NCBI GenBank assembly: GCA_030041005.1 | Contig: JASHOR010000096.1 | Coordinates: 1 to 64,000, forward strand | Length of the DNA: 64,000 bases | Direction: 5' to 3' | From: Xanthobacteraceae bacterium | Lineage (GTDB): Bacteria > Pseudomonadota > Alphaproteobacteria > Rhizobiales > Xanthobacteraceae | Part shown: positions 52,016 through 60,067 of the stretch, in pieces | Numbering within the stretch: position 1 is the stretch's first letter | Layout of the letters: each line of letters starts with the position of its first letter | The notes under the pieces: generated by a model | Seen by the model: only the letters and a program-made list of their open reading frames with translations | The model's database searches: none | Told to the model about the DNA's origin: nothing | Program-made: the position numbers and the translations under genes

Positions 52016-53119
52016 GTGATTCGTCTACAGCCCTGGAAACGCCTCCGCGCGCTTGCCCGCGCTTACCGAGCGCAATTGCGCTTCTGTATCCGCATGTCGG
52101 TTGCCGGCCTGCTGGCCTTTGCGCTGGGGCAGATGTTCACGATTCCGCTGCATGGGCTTTGGGTGGTGCTCACGGCGCTGGTCGTGACGCAGATGAGCGC
52201 CGGCGGCTCGATGCGCGCGACCGTGGAGTACCTGATCGGCACGCTCGGCGGCGCCATCTATGGCGCGGTCATCGGCGTATTCATGCCCCACGCGACTGTC
52301 ATCGAGCAGGCCGGCGACCTCGCGCTGGGCATCGCCCCGTTGGCGTTCATAGCAGCGCTCAACCCGGCCTTCCGGGTGGCGCCGGTCTCGGCGGTACTGG
52401 TTCTTTTGATTTCCGGAGAGGTCGGCGGTGGCCCGATCGGTTCAGCGCTTGTCCGTTTTGTCGAGGTCGCGCTGGGCGGCATCGTGGCGGTCGCGGTATC
52501 GCTGACCGTGTTTCCCGAACGGGCGCACGGCCTGGTCGTCAAGGCCAGCGTGCGCATTCTGCAGGACCTGGCGCGTTTCGTGCCGGACCTGCTGGACGGC
52601 CTTACCCGTCCTCTTGATGCGGCGAAGATCAGGCGTCGCCAGGACGAACTCGGCCGCGGTCTCGCCGACTTTCAGGCCACTGCGGCCGAGGTCAGACACG
52701 AGCCTTTTGCGCGTTTCGTCGCCGAACCGGATTTGGGGCCGCTGTCGCGGACCCTGCTCAGGTTGCGCCACGATCTCGTCATCCTGGGACGCGCGGCGGC
52801 AACGCCGCTCCCCGACACTGTCGCACCGCGCCTTGCTCCGCTGATCGTCCGCCTTGGGTCGGAGGCGAGAACATTTCTGCACCAATGCGCCGCAGCGCTT
52901 TCCCAGCGCCGGCCGGCGCCACCGCTTGCTCCCACCGAAGCGCTGCTGCGCGCCTACACCACGGAAGTCACCGCGCTGCGTACCGAGGGGATCACCCACG
53001 CTCTCTCGAACGAGGAGGCCGAGCGTTTGTTCGCGCTCGGCTTCGCGCTCGAGGAGCTGCACCGGAACTTCGTCGATCTCGACCGATGCGTAAACGATTA
53101 CGCGCGACGGTCGATCTGA
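52016..53119 (+). CDS. FUSC/aromatic-acid exporter family membrane protein
   Basis: A 367-residue protein. About six hydrophobic segments occupy residues 20-165 ('MSVAGLLAFALGQMF', 'GLWVVLTALVVTQMSAGGS', 'YLIGTLGGAIYGAVIGVF'), with the FUSC hallmark 'WVVLTALVV..' and 'GTLGGA.YG'. A long helical cytoplasmic part follows. FUSC proteins export aromatic acids such as p-hydroxybenzoate, fusaric acid and similar. Being directly downstream of a UbiD-family gene supports a link to aromatic acids. The GTG start at 52016 follows 'CTGGAGA'; a TTG at 51980 is also in frame. Confidence 0.85.
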   Translation: MIRLQPWKRLRALARAYRAQLRFCIRMSVAGLLAFALGQMFTIPLHGLWVVLTALVVTQMSAGGSMRATVEYLIGTLGGAIYGAVIGVFMPHATVIEQAGDLALGIAPLAFIAALNPAFRVAPVSAVLVLLISGEVGGGPIGSALVRFVEVALGGIVAVAVSLTVFPERAHGLVVKASVRILQDLARFVPDLLDGLTRPLDAAKIRRRQDELGRGLADFQATAAEVRHEPFARFVAEPDLGPLSRTLLRLRHDLVILGRAAATPLPDTVAPRLAPLIVRLGSEARTFLHQCAAALSQRRPAPPLAPTEALLRAYTTEVTALRTEGITHALSNEEAERLFALGFALEELHRNFVDLDRCVNDYARRSI

Positions 53120-53237
53120 ACAACACGCGTGCCGGCACGACATTCTCTGCCGACGCCCCGACAGCTCTGCCGACTGCGAAAGCTGGATTCGCCAAAGCCA
53201 AATTGTGCAAGGCCATGGTCCGCTTTACTCCCGCATC

Positions 53238-53978
53238 ATGCAATCGCAGACCGCTCTGTTCATTGCCCTGGTGTTCACGCTCGCCGGCTTTGTCAAAGGC
53301 GTCATCGGTCTCGGACTGCCGACGATCTCGATGGGGCTTCTTGTGCTCGTCATGCCTCCGGTGGAGGCCGCAGCGGTGCTCCTGCTGCCGTCGTTACTGG
53401 CCAACGTTTGGCAGATGTGCAGCGGCCCATCGATCGGATCGGCGATCAGGCGGCTGTGGCCGATGATGCTCGCGATCTGCGCCGGAACGTGGATCGCCGC
53501 CGGACTCATGACCGGAACCTATGCGCACTCCGTGGTCGTACTCCTGGGAGCGACATTGGTGCTCTATGCGCTCTCCGGCTTCACCGTCGTTCGTCTTCAC
53601 GTTTCTAATCGCAGCGAACGGTGGCTCGGACCGATCATCGGCGGCGTCACCGGGATCATCACCGCCGCAACCGGCGTGTTCGTGATTCCCGCCGTCCCCT
53701 ACCTGCAGGCGATCGGCCTCGAGAAGGACGACCTGGTCCAGGCTCTCGGGCTTTCGTTCACGGTATCGACGCTCGCGCTTGCGGCCAACGTCGCCGAGGC
53801 TGGCGCGCTGTCCCCGGCCATCGCCGGCAGGACCATCATCGCGCTGATCGCAGCCATTGCCGGGATGGCGATCGGCCAGGCTCTGCGGGAGCGTCTGCGG
53901 CCGTCGACCTTCAGGCGCTGGTTCCTTACCGGCCTGCTGCTCTTGGGTCTCTATTTGATCGGCGGCGCGTTTCGCTGA
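53238..53978 (+). CDS. TauE/SafE family (sulfite-exporter-like) membrane protein
   Basis: A 246-residue protein with about eight helices. The two family repeats start with 'AGFVKGVIGLGLPTISMGLL' and 'GGVTGIITAATGVFVIPAVPY', each with the characteristic G-x-G-G/T helix breaks. TauE/SafE transporters export sulfite, sulfoacetate or other small organic anions. Its start at 53238 is the first ATG inside the hydrophobic frame. It trails the FUSC gene by 118 bases on the same strand, so both may be co-transcribed with the UbiD gene. Confidence 0.88.
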   Translation: MQSQTALFIALVFTLAGFVKGVIGLGLPTISMGLLVLVMPPVEAAAVLLLPSLLANVWQMCSGPSIGSAIRRLWPMMLAICAGTWIAAGLMTGTYAHSVVVLLGATLVLYALSGFTVVRLHVSNRSERWLGPIIGGVTGIITAATGVFVIPAVPYLQAIGLEKDDLVQALGLSFTVSTLALAANVAEAGALSPAIAGRTIIALIAAIAGMAIGQALRERLRPSTFRRWFLTGLLLLGLYLIGGAFR

Positions 53979-54008
53979 TGCGCGGCGGTGCGCAAGTCCC
54001 CAGCTCAG

Positions 54009-54135
54009 CTAACCGGCCCGCTCGCGGTTCCACCGCTCGGTGAGCGCCTTGCGGTCGAGCTTGCCGCGCTCGGTCTTCGGCAGTGCGTCGCTCAACACAA
54101 TGCGCTTCGGCGCCTTGAAGGCCGGCAGCGTCGTC
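54009..54135 (-). pseudogene. 3'-terminal fragment of a CoA-ligase gene
   Basis: On the minus strand these bases encode 'LPAFKAPKRIVLSDALPKT' and 'ERGKLDRKALTERWNRE' up to a stop, the extreme C-terminus of an AMP-dependent CoA ligase. Bases 54043-54133 match 55923-56013 of the complete ligase gene at 87 of 91 positions. The upstream 90% of the gene is missing, and in-frame sequence before it is unrelated. It is a dead remnant of a second copy, in the same orientation as the intact one. Confidence 0.85.
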
Positions 54136-54361
54136 AAAGTCGCTTCCCGCACGCGGGAGTGGCCAACGAAACCATCATGGCACCCCCCTTTCACGGCCGG
54201 GTGAAATCGTGTAGTCTTTAATGCGCCGCCCTTGAAGCGAGACATGCTGAATCCGCGCAAGGAGAGCATGATCCGGGCAGGCAATTGATCTGAGCAAGCC
54301 TTCTTCTTGTTTTCCGCCGCGCATGCCATGAGCAGGGCATATGCGACATCGGAGGAAAGCG

Positions 54362-54643
54362 ATGGCTTTACAAAGGTTCATCATCGAACGCGATATTCCG
54401 CACGTCGGAAACTTGGAACGCGAGCAGTTGCGCGGCGCGGCAGCAAAATCGAATGAGGCCTTGCGTCAGCTTGGTCCCGATATTCAGTGGGTCGAGAGCT
54501 ACGTTGCCGACGACAAGACGTTCTGCGTCTACCTTGCCAAGGATGAGGCGATCATCCTCAGGCACGCAGGAATCAGCGGCTTTCCGGCAACGAAGATTAC
54601 GCGGGTAAGAAAGAAGATCGATCCGACGACCGCTGCATCGTGA
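54362..54643 (+). CDS. DUF4242 domain (nickel-binding-like) protein
   Basis: A 93-residue protein: 'RFIIERDIPHVGNLEREQL' and 'WVESYVADDKTFCVYLAKDEA' followed by 'ILRHAGISGFPATKITRV' are the pattern of DUF4242 (SCO4226-like) proteins, a ferredoxin-like dimeric fold in which one structure binds nickel. A biological role is not established. The ATG at 54362 has a strong 'GGAGGA' ribosome-binding site. It sits between the CoA-ligase fragment and the methyltransferase, inside the segment flanked by the CoA-ligase direct repeats. Confidence 0.85.
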   Translation: MALQRFIIERDIPHVGNLEREQLRGAAAKSNEALRQLGPDIQWVESYVADDKTFCVYLAKDEAIILRHAGISGFPATKITRVRKKIDPTTAAS

Positions 54644-54797
54644 GCCGATCGATAGGCTGAACGGGCCTGAACAACCAGTGTGTTGCGATTGGCAGCCGAT
54701 GCCTGCCGAGTCCGCTCCTTGGACGACTCGGGTAAGCCGACATGCATCGCATGTCTGTGGTCGTCTCGCGACAGCTTGGTCGATGGAGGAAGCAGCA

Positions 54798-55859
54798 ATG
54801 CGTGATCCAAATCCGGACAGATTGAATGAGCTGGTGGGCAAACTTGTAGGCGACCTCGGCGCCGCGATCGCGGGCGCGAGCATTTTGCTCGGCGACCGCC
54901 TCGGCCTTTACAAGGCGATGGCCGACGGTGCACGGGTTACCTCGTCCGATCTCGCCAAGAAAACGGGCTTACACGAGCGCTACGTGCGTGAATGGCTGTC
55001 GGGCCAGGCCGCTTCCGGATACATCGACTATCATCCGGAAACGAATACGTTCTCGCTCTCGCCGGAGCAGGCCATGACGTTCGCCGAAGAAGGGTCGCCG
55101 GCTTTCTTTGCCGGCGCATTCGACGTCGTGCAGGCCACTTACCTCGACGAACCCAAAGTCGCCGAGGCATTTCGAACCGGAAAGGGCGTCGGCTGGCACG
55201 AGCATTCGAAATGCCTGTTCTCAGGCACGGAGCGTTTCTTCAGGCCCGGCTACAACGCCAATCTGGTTTCAAGCTGGATTCCTGCACTCGATGGCGTCGA
55301 GGACAAGCTCAAAGCGGGAGCCAAGGTCGCGGATGTCGGCTGCGGCCATGGTGCTTCCACGATCGTAATGGCGCAGGCCTATCCGAATTCAAAGTTCTTC
55401 GGGTTTGATTATCACGCGCCTTCGATCGAGCGCGCCAAGTACTTGGCCAAGGAAGCGGGCGTCGGCGACCGCATTACCTTCGAGCAGGCCATGGCCAAAG
55501 ACTTTCCCGCAAACGGTTATGATCTCGTAGCGTTCTTCGATTGCCTGCACGACATGGGCGACCCTGTAGGCGCAGGGAAGCATGTCAAAGAGACATTGGC
55601 CAAGGACGGCGTTTGGATGATTGTCGAGCCGCTCGCGCATGACAATCTCAAGGACAATATCAATCCGGTCGGGCGCGTCTTCTATGGCGCCTCCACCTTC
55701 ATCTGCACGCCGGCGTCGCTGTCGCAGGAAGTGGCGCTCGGTCTCGGCGCTCAGGCCGGCGAGCGCCGATTGCGCCAAGTCGCGTCCGAAGCCGGCTTTA
55801 CGCGGTTCCGTCGCGCCACCGAAACGCCGTTCAACATGATCTTCGACGTCCGCCCTTGA
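54798..55859 (+). CDS. class I SAM-dependent methyltransferase with N-terminal winged-helix
   Basis: A 353-residue protein. Residues 1-110 hold a winged-helix dimerisation domain ('LYKAMADGARVTSSDLAKKTGLHERYVREWL', ends quoted). The SAM domain has motif I 'VADVGCGHGASTIVMAQ', the acidic loop 'FFGFDYHAPSIERAK' and 'AFFDCLHDMGDP' (motif IV). It resembles proteins annotated as S-adenosylmethionine-dependent methyltransferase of the Rv2258c type. The substrate is unknown. It has a 'GGAGGA' ribosome-binding site. Codon choice looks somewhat less GC-rich than in neighbours by eye. It lies within the repeat-flanked cassette. Confidence 0.85.
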   Translation: MRDPNPDRLNELVGKLVGDLGAAIAGASILLGDRLGLYKAMADGARVTSSDLAKKTGLHERYVREWLSGQAASGYIDYHPETNTFSLSPEQAMTFAEEGSPAFFAGAFDVVQATYLDEPKVAEAFRTGKGVGWHEHSKCLFSGTERFFRPGYNANLVSSWIPALDGVEDKLKAGAKVADVGCGHGASTIVMAQAYPNSKFFGFDYHAPSIERAKYLAKEAGVGDRITFEQAMAKDFPANGYDLVAFFDCLHDMGDPVGAGKHVKETLAKDGVWMIVEPLAHDNLKDNINPVGRVFYGASTFICTPASLSQEVALGLGAQAGERRLRQVASEAGFTRFRRATETPFNMIFDVRP

Positions 55860-55888
55860 TGCAAGACAGCGCCGCAGCGGAGCAGAAG

Positions 55889-57424
55889 CTACCTCCCCGC
55901 TTCACGACACCATTTTTCCGCCAGCGCCTTGCGGTCGAGCTTGCCGCGCTCGGTCTTCGGCAGCGCGTCGCTCAGCACAATTTGCTTCGGCGCCTTGAAG
56001 GCCGGCAGCGTCGCGCAATAGCGCAGCAATTCGCCGGCATCGGCAGCGGCGCCGGGCCGGATCACCACGTAGCTGACCACTTCCTCGCCGTAGATCGCGT
56101 CCGGCACGCCGACAGTCGCGGCCTCGATCACGTCTGCGTGCTGCATCAGGAACGAATCGATCTCGAGCGGTGAAATCTTGGCGCCGCCGCGGATGATCAG
56201 TTCCTTTTCGCGGCCGGCCAGCGTCAGAAAGCCGTCGGCGTCGAGCGAACCGAGATCGCCGGTGCGAAAACGGCCGCGACTGTGGATTTTCGCCTCGCCG
56301 TCCTCGCCGAGGTAGCGATACGCATGATCGCCAAGCCCGCCTAGCTCGACATAGCCGATTTCGCCAGCGGGCAGACGACGGCCCTCGGCATCGACGATGG
56401 CGAGATCGTGATAGCGCAGCGGACGCCCGACCTTGCCGAGGCGCCGTTGTTCGCCGGGAATGGCGGCAATCCAGCTCACCTCGCTGGCGCCACAGCCCTG
56501 CGCGACCGGAATGCCGAACTTATGTTCGAACCGCTTCCAATCTTCGAGCAGGAGCGGCGCCGAGCTTGAGGTGACGTAGCGCAGCTTCGGCAAAGTGTCG
56601 CGCCGCGCGCTTTGCTCGCTGTTGAGCAGGATATTGATCGTGGTCGGATTGCCGGCCGCGATGGTCACGGCGTGATCGCGCAGATGCTGGAAAAACCTGC
56701 TGGCCGTGAATTTCCCGGCCAGCACCAAAGTCGCGCCGCGGTTGACGACGGAAAGCGCCCCCAATGTCTGTGCCGAGTTCCAACTGAAGGGCCGGAAATC
56801 GTAAAGCCGATCGTCCGCCGTGATGCCGAAGCCTTCGGCCAGCGGGCCGATGTTGAGAAGATATTCGCGAAAGTTGAGAATCACGCCCTTGGGCCTGGCG
56901 CTGGTGCCGGAGGTGAAGAGAATTACGGCGTCGTCATTCGGACCGGCCGTGACCGCCGGCTGGCTTGGGGCACAGCGGGCCATCTCGGCGAACAGCGTTC
57001 CCGGCTGAGCTTGGTCCGCACGGCCGATGCGCAGATGCGGTGCCGCCGCAGCGTCGACCAGATCATCGAGCCCCAAGCCGTCCTGATAGAAAATGAGCTG
57101 CGGCTTCAACCGCTCGAAAATGTTGCCCAATTGATTGCGGTTCATTTCGACGTGGATGGTGCAAATCGTCGCGCCCGCGGCCATCACGCCGAAAAAACAG
57201 AGCAGTTGCTCGATTGAATTGTTGGCGAGCAGCGCCACCCGATCGTTGCGCCCGATGCCGCGCGCTTGCAGGAACGTGGCGAAGCGTCCGACGCTTTCGC
57301 GCAACTGCCCGTAGGTGACGGTGCGCCCGTCATCGGCGGCAATGACCCACGGCTTGTCCGGCGCGCGCTCTACGGCGCGCGCGATCCAGCTTTGCAGCAG
57401 ATTTGAGCCGGCGTCATCCGGCAT
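55889..57424 (-). CDS. AMP-dependent acyl/aryl-CoA ligase
   Basis: A 511-residue ANL-superfamily ligase. The P-loop-like motif is 'AVILFTSGTSARPKGVI', with 'YGEEVV' and 'RTGDLGSLDADGFLTLAGREKELIIRGGAKISP' (ends quoted) covering the hinge, and Lys493 in 'KTERGKLDRKA' being the conserved adenylation lysine. The ligase activates a carboxylic acid to its CoA thioester through an acyl-AMP. The adjacent UbiD gene, 88 bases away and divergent, makes an aromatic or unsaturated acid plausible. A 91-base copy of its 3' end is present at 54043-54133. Confidence 0.88.
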   Translation of the reverse strand: MPDDAGSNLLQSWIARAVERAPDKPWVIAADDGRTVTYGQLRESVGRFATFLQARGIGRNDRVALLANNSIEQLLCFFGVMAAGATICTIHVEMNRNQLGNIFERLKPQLIFYQDGLGLDDLVDAAAAPHLRIGRADQAQPGTLFAEMARCAPSQPAVTAGPNDDAVILFTSGTSARPKGVILNFREYLLNIGPLAEGFGITADDRLYDFRPFSWNSAQTLGALSVVNRGATLVLAGKFTASRFFQHLRDHAVTIAAGNPTTINILLNSEQSARRDTLPKLRYVTSSSAPLLLEDWKRFEHKFGIPVAQGCGASEVSWIAAIPGEQRRLGKVGRPLRYHDLAIVDAEGRRLPAGEIGYVELGGLGDHAYRYLGEDGEAKIHSRGRFRTGDLGSLDADGFLTLAGREKELIIRGGAKISPLEIDSFLMQHADVIEAATVGVPDAIYGEEVVSYVVIRPGAAADAGELLRYCATLPAFKAPKQIVLSDALPKTERGKLDRKALAEKWCREAGR

Positions 57425-57512
57425 GATAGGATCACTCGCGGTTGCTGCGGGGAATTGCCTAGCAATATAGGCACTTCGCCGGCAACGTAAAATCGCAGCC
57501 GTGGCGGAGCGG

Positions 57513-59042
57513 ATGAACAAGCAGGATTGCATGCCCGACCCGATATCCACGCCGATCGGCGGCGACGAAGCGGCGCCGGCTGCCGGCTCGAACGCCGCGC
57601 CATATCTGCCCTATCACGATCTGCGGCAATGGCTCGAAGAGGCGGGCAAGCTCGGCGAGGTCAAGGAGGTCCGCGGTCTCTCCTATGAGCGCGACATCGG
57701 CATGGTGGCGGAAATGTCGGCGCACGGCGACGATGCGCCGTGTTTCCTCTTTACAGATGTGCCCGGAACGTTTCCGGGCAGCAGGCTTCTGGTCAATTTT
57801 TTTGCCGGCAAGCGCAAAAACATGACTCTCGGCCTTCCCTCCGAGCTGTCGAAGCTGGAGCTGAGCGAGAGCTTTCGCGTCAACCACGCCGGCATGCTCC
57901 GGCGCATTCCGCCGCGATACATCGAATCCGGCCCGGTGATGCAGAACGTCATGACCGGCGACGCGATCGACGTGACCCGATTCCCGGCGCCGCAATGGCA
58001 TCCGCAGGATGGCGGCCGTTACATCGGCACCGGCTGCTACAACATCATGCGCGATCCCGACGATGGCTGGATCAATTGCGGCACCTACCGGGTGATGATC
58101 CACGACCGCAAGACTCTCGGTTTTTATATCTCGCCCGGAAAGCACGGTCGGGTGATGCGCGACAAATACGCCGCGCGCGGCGAACGCATGCCGGTCGCCA
58201 TCGTCTGCGGTGGCGATCCGATGAGTTTTCTCATGGGCTCGAGCGAAGTGCCGGCAGGCGTATGCGAACTCGACATCATCGGTGGCATGCGCGGACAACC
58301 GGTCGAGGTGATCAAGGGACCGATCACCGGCCTGCCGATACCGGCCAATGCCGAGATCGTCATCGAAGGCTTCGTCGAGCCGGGCAATATGCGTCCCGAG
58401 GGCCCGTTCGGCGAGTGGACCGGCTATTACGCGTCCGACGAGCGGCCGGAGCCGGTGATCGATGTCAAGGCGATCTACCATCGCAACGAGCCGATCCTGC
58501 TCGGCTGCGTACCGCAACGCCCACCGGACGAGATCTGCCGTTATCGCGCCATCGTGCGCTCGGCGCTGCTGCGCGAGAATGTCGAGAAAGCCGGCGTGCC
58601 CGGCATCACCGCCGCCTGGGCGCACGAAGTCGGCAATGCGCGGCTGTTGCTCGCGGTCGCGCTCAGGCAGCGCTATCCCGGTCACGCCAAGCAGGCCGGC
58701 CATATCGCCGCGCAGTGTCACGTCGGCGCCTATTGCGGGCGCTACGTCATCGTGGTCGACGACGACATCGACGTCTCAAATCTTGAAGAAGTGATCTGGG
58801 CGTTGATCACGCGATCCGACCCGGCCAGCTCCATCGACATCATCCATGGCGCCTGGTCGACGCCGCTCGATCCGCGCATCGAGCCGGAGCGCAAGGCGGC
58901 GGGCGATTACACCAACAGCCGCGCCGTGATCGACGCCTGCCGCCCCTGGCACTGGCGCGACAAATTCCCGGCGGTGAACATGCCGACGGTCGAGGAGCGA
59001 CGCGAGGCGCTGGCGAAGTTCGGGGACTTGATGAAGAGCTGA
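57513..59042 (+). CDS. UbiD-family decarboxylase, canonical active site
   Basis: A 509-residue UbiD enzyme with the complete prenylated-FMN active site: Asn188 and Arg193 in 'NCGTYRVM', His211 in 'SPGKH', Glu252 in 'CELDII', and the catalytic pair Glu296/Glu301 in 'EGPFGEWTGYY'. Such enzymes reversibly decarboxylate aromatic or alpha,beta-unsaturated acids. It is divergent from the CoA ligase gene, and they may act in one route. A GTG at 57501 and an ATG at 57531 are alternative starts. It requires prenylated FMN from UbiX, not encoded in this window. Confidence 0.9.
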   Translation: MNKQDCMPDPISTPIGGDEAAPAAGSNAAPYLPYHDLRQWLEEAGKLGEVKEVRGLSYERDIGMVAEMSAHGDDAPCFLFTDVPGTFPGSRLLVNFFAGKRKNMTLGLPSELSKLELSESFRVNHAGMLRRIPPRYIESGPVMQNVMTGDAIDVTRFPAPQWHPQDGGRYIGTGCYNIMRDPDDGWINCGTYRVMIHDRKTLGFYISPGKHGRVMRDKYAARGERMPVAIVCGGDPMSFLMGSSEVPAGVCELDIIGGMRGQPVEVIKGPITGLPIPANAEIVIEGFVEPGNMRPEGPFGEWTGYYASDERPEPVIDVKAIYHRNEPILLGCVPQRPPDEICRYRAIVRSALLRENVEKAGVPGITAAWAHEVGNARLLLAVALRQRYPGHAKQAGHIAAQCHVGAYCGRYVIVVDDDIDVSNLEEVIWALITRSDPASSIDIIHGAWSTPLDPRIEPERKAAGDYTNSRAVIDACRPWHWRDKFPAVNMPTVEERREALAKFGDLMKS

Positions 59043-59082
59043 TTTCCCCGTTGCTCAAACGGGACGGCGCAGGATCGGTGCA

Positions 59083-60033
59083 ATGAGCAAAAACGCACAA
59101 TGGCCCGATTTGCCGCTGTCGGCGTGGAGCGAGACCTGCGATACGCTGCAGCTATGGACGCAAATTGCCGGCAAGGCCATCCTCGCGCTGACGCCGCTCG
59201 TCAATCATTGGTGGAACGTGACGTTTCACGTCACGGCTCGCGGCTTGGCCAAGCACGCCATCCCCTATCGGGGGACCGTCTTCGATATCGTATTTGATCT
59301 CGCCAACCACCGGCTCAACATCGAAACGAATGACGGCCGTGGCGAAAGCTTCGCGCTCAAGGCGATGGCCGTCGCCGATTTCTACGACGAGTTCATGGCC
59401 CGGCTGCGTCGTCTCGGCATCGACGCGCACATCTGGACGATGCCCTGCGAGATCGAAAACTGCATCGCGTTCGATCAGGATCGCACGCACGCGCAATACG
59501 ATCCAAAGTACGTTGCGCGCTTCCACCAGGCGCTGGTCCAGTCCGCGCGGGTCATGGGCGATTTTCGATCGAGATTCCTCGGCAAGGTCAGCCCGGTGCA
59601 TTTCTTCTGGGGCAGCTTCGATCTGGCAGTCACGCGTTTCTCCGGCCGCACCTCGCCGCCGCCGAAAGGCCATACGCCAAACGTCGCCGACTGGGTGATG
59701 GCGGAGGCGTACTCGCATGAATGCTCGAGCTGCGGCTTCTGGCCGGGCAATGGCGGCCTCGGCCACGCCGCGTACTATGTCTATGCCTATCCAGAGCCGG
59801 ACGGTTACGGCGATACGCGCCTGAGCATGTCCGACGGCGGCTACAACAAGGATGTCGGCCAATTCATCCTGCTCTACGACGCGGTGCGGCAAGCGCGCGA
59901 TCCGGACGCGTTGCTGCTGTCGTTCTTGCAGGAAACCTACGCCGCGGCGGCAGACCTGGCGAAATGGGACCGCACGGCGCTGGAGCGGAGCAACGGGCCC
60001 AATCGCACCAGATCGAAGCCGCCGCAAGCGTAG
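59083..60033 (+). CDS. DUF5996 family protein
   Basis: A 316-residue protein matching DUF5996: 'WPDLPLSAWSETCDTLQLWTQI' (ends quoted), 'LVNHWWNVTFHVTARGL' and 'IPYRG', later 'PVHFFWGSFDLAVTRFSGR' and 'GFWPGNG'. These conserved Trp- and His-rich stretches suggest an enzyme or a binding protein, but no activity is known to me. No signal peptide or membrane segment. It follows the UbiD gene by 40 bases on the same strand, which may mean co-transcription. Confidence 0.85.
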   Translation: MSKNAQWPDLPLSAWSETCDTLQLWTQIAGKAILALTPLVNHWWNVTFHVTARGLAKHAIPYRGTVFDIVFDLANHRLNIETNDGRGESFALKAMAVADFYDEFMARLRRLGIDAHIWTMPCEIENCIAFDQDRTHAQYDPKYVARFHQALVQSARVMGDFRSRFLGKVSPVHFFWGSFDLAVTRFSGRTSPPPKGHTPNVADWVMAEAYSHECSSCGFWPGNGGLGHAAYYVYAYPEPDGYGDTRLSMSDGGYNKDVGQFILLYDAVRQARDPDALLLSFLQETYAAAADLAKWDRTALERSNGPNRTRSKPPQA

Positions 60034-60067
60034 CCCTCGTGCGGCTTTGCTCGGACTGGCGCCCGCG

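Noticed and set aside
54263-54276. Match to the agagcatgatccgg repeat as a full element
   Set aside because: Only the left 14 bases match; the complementary right half is absent, so it is listed only as a truncated end.
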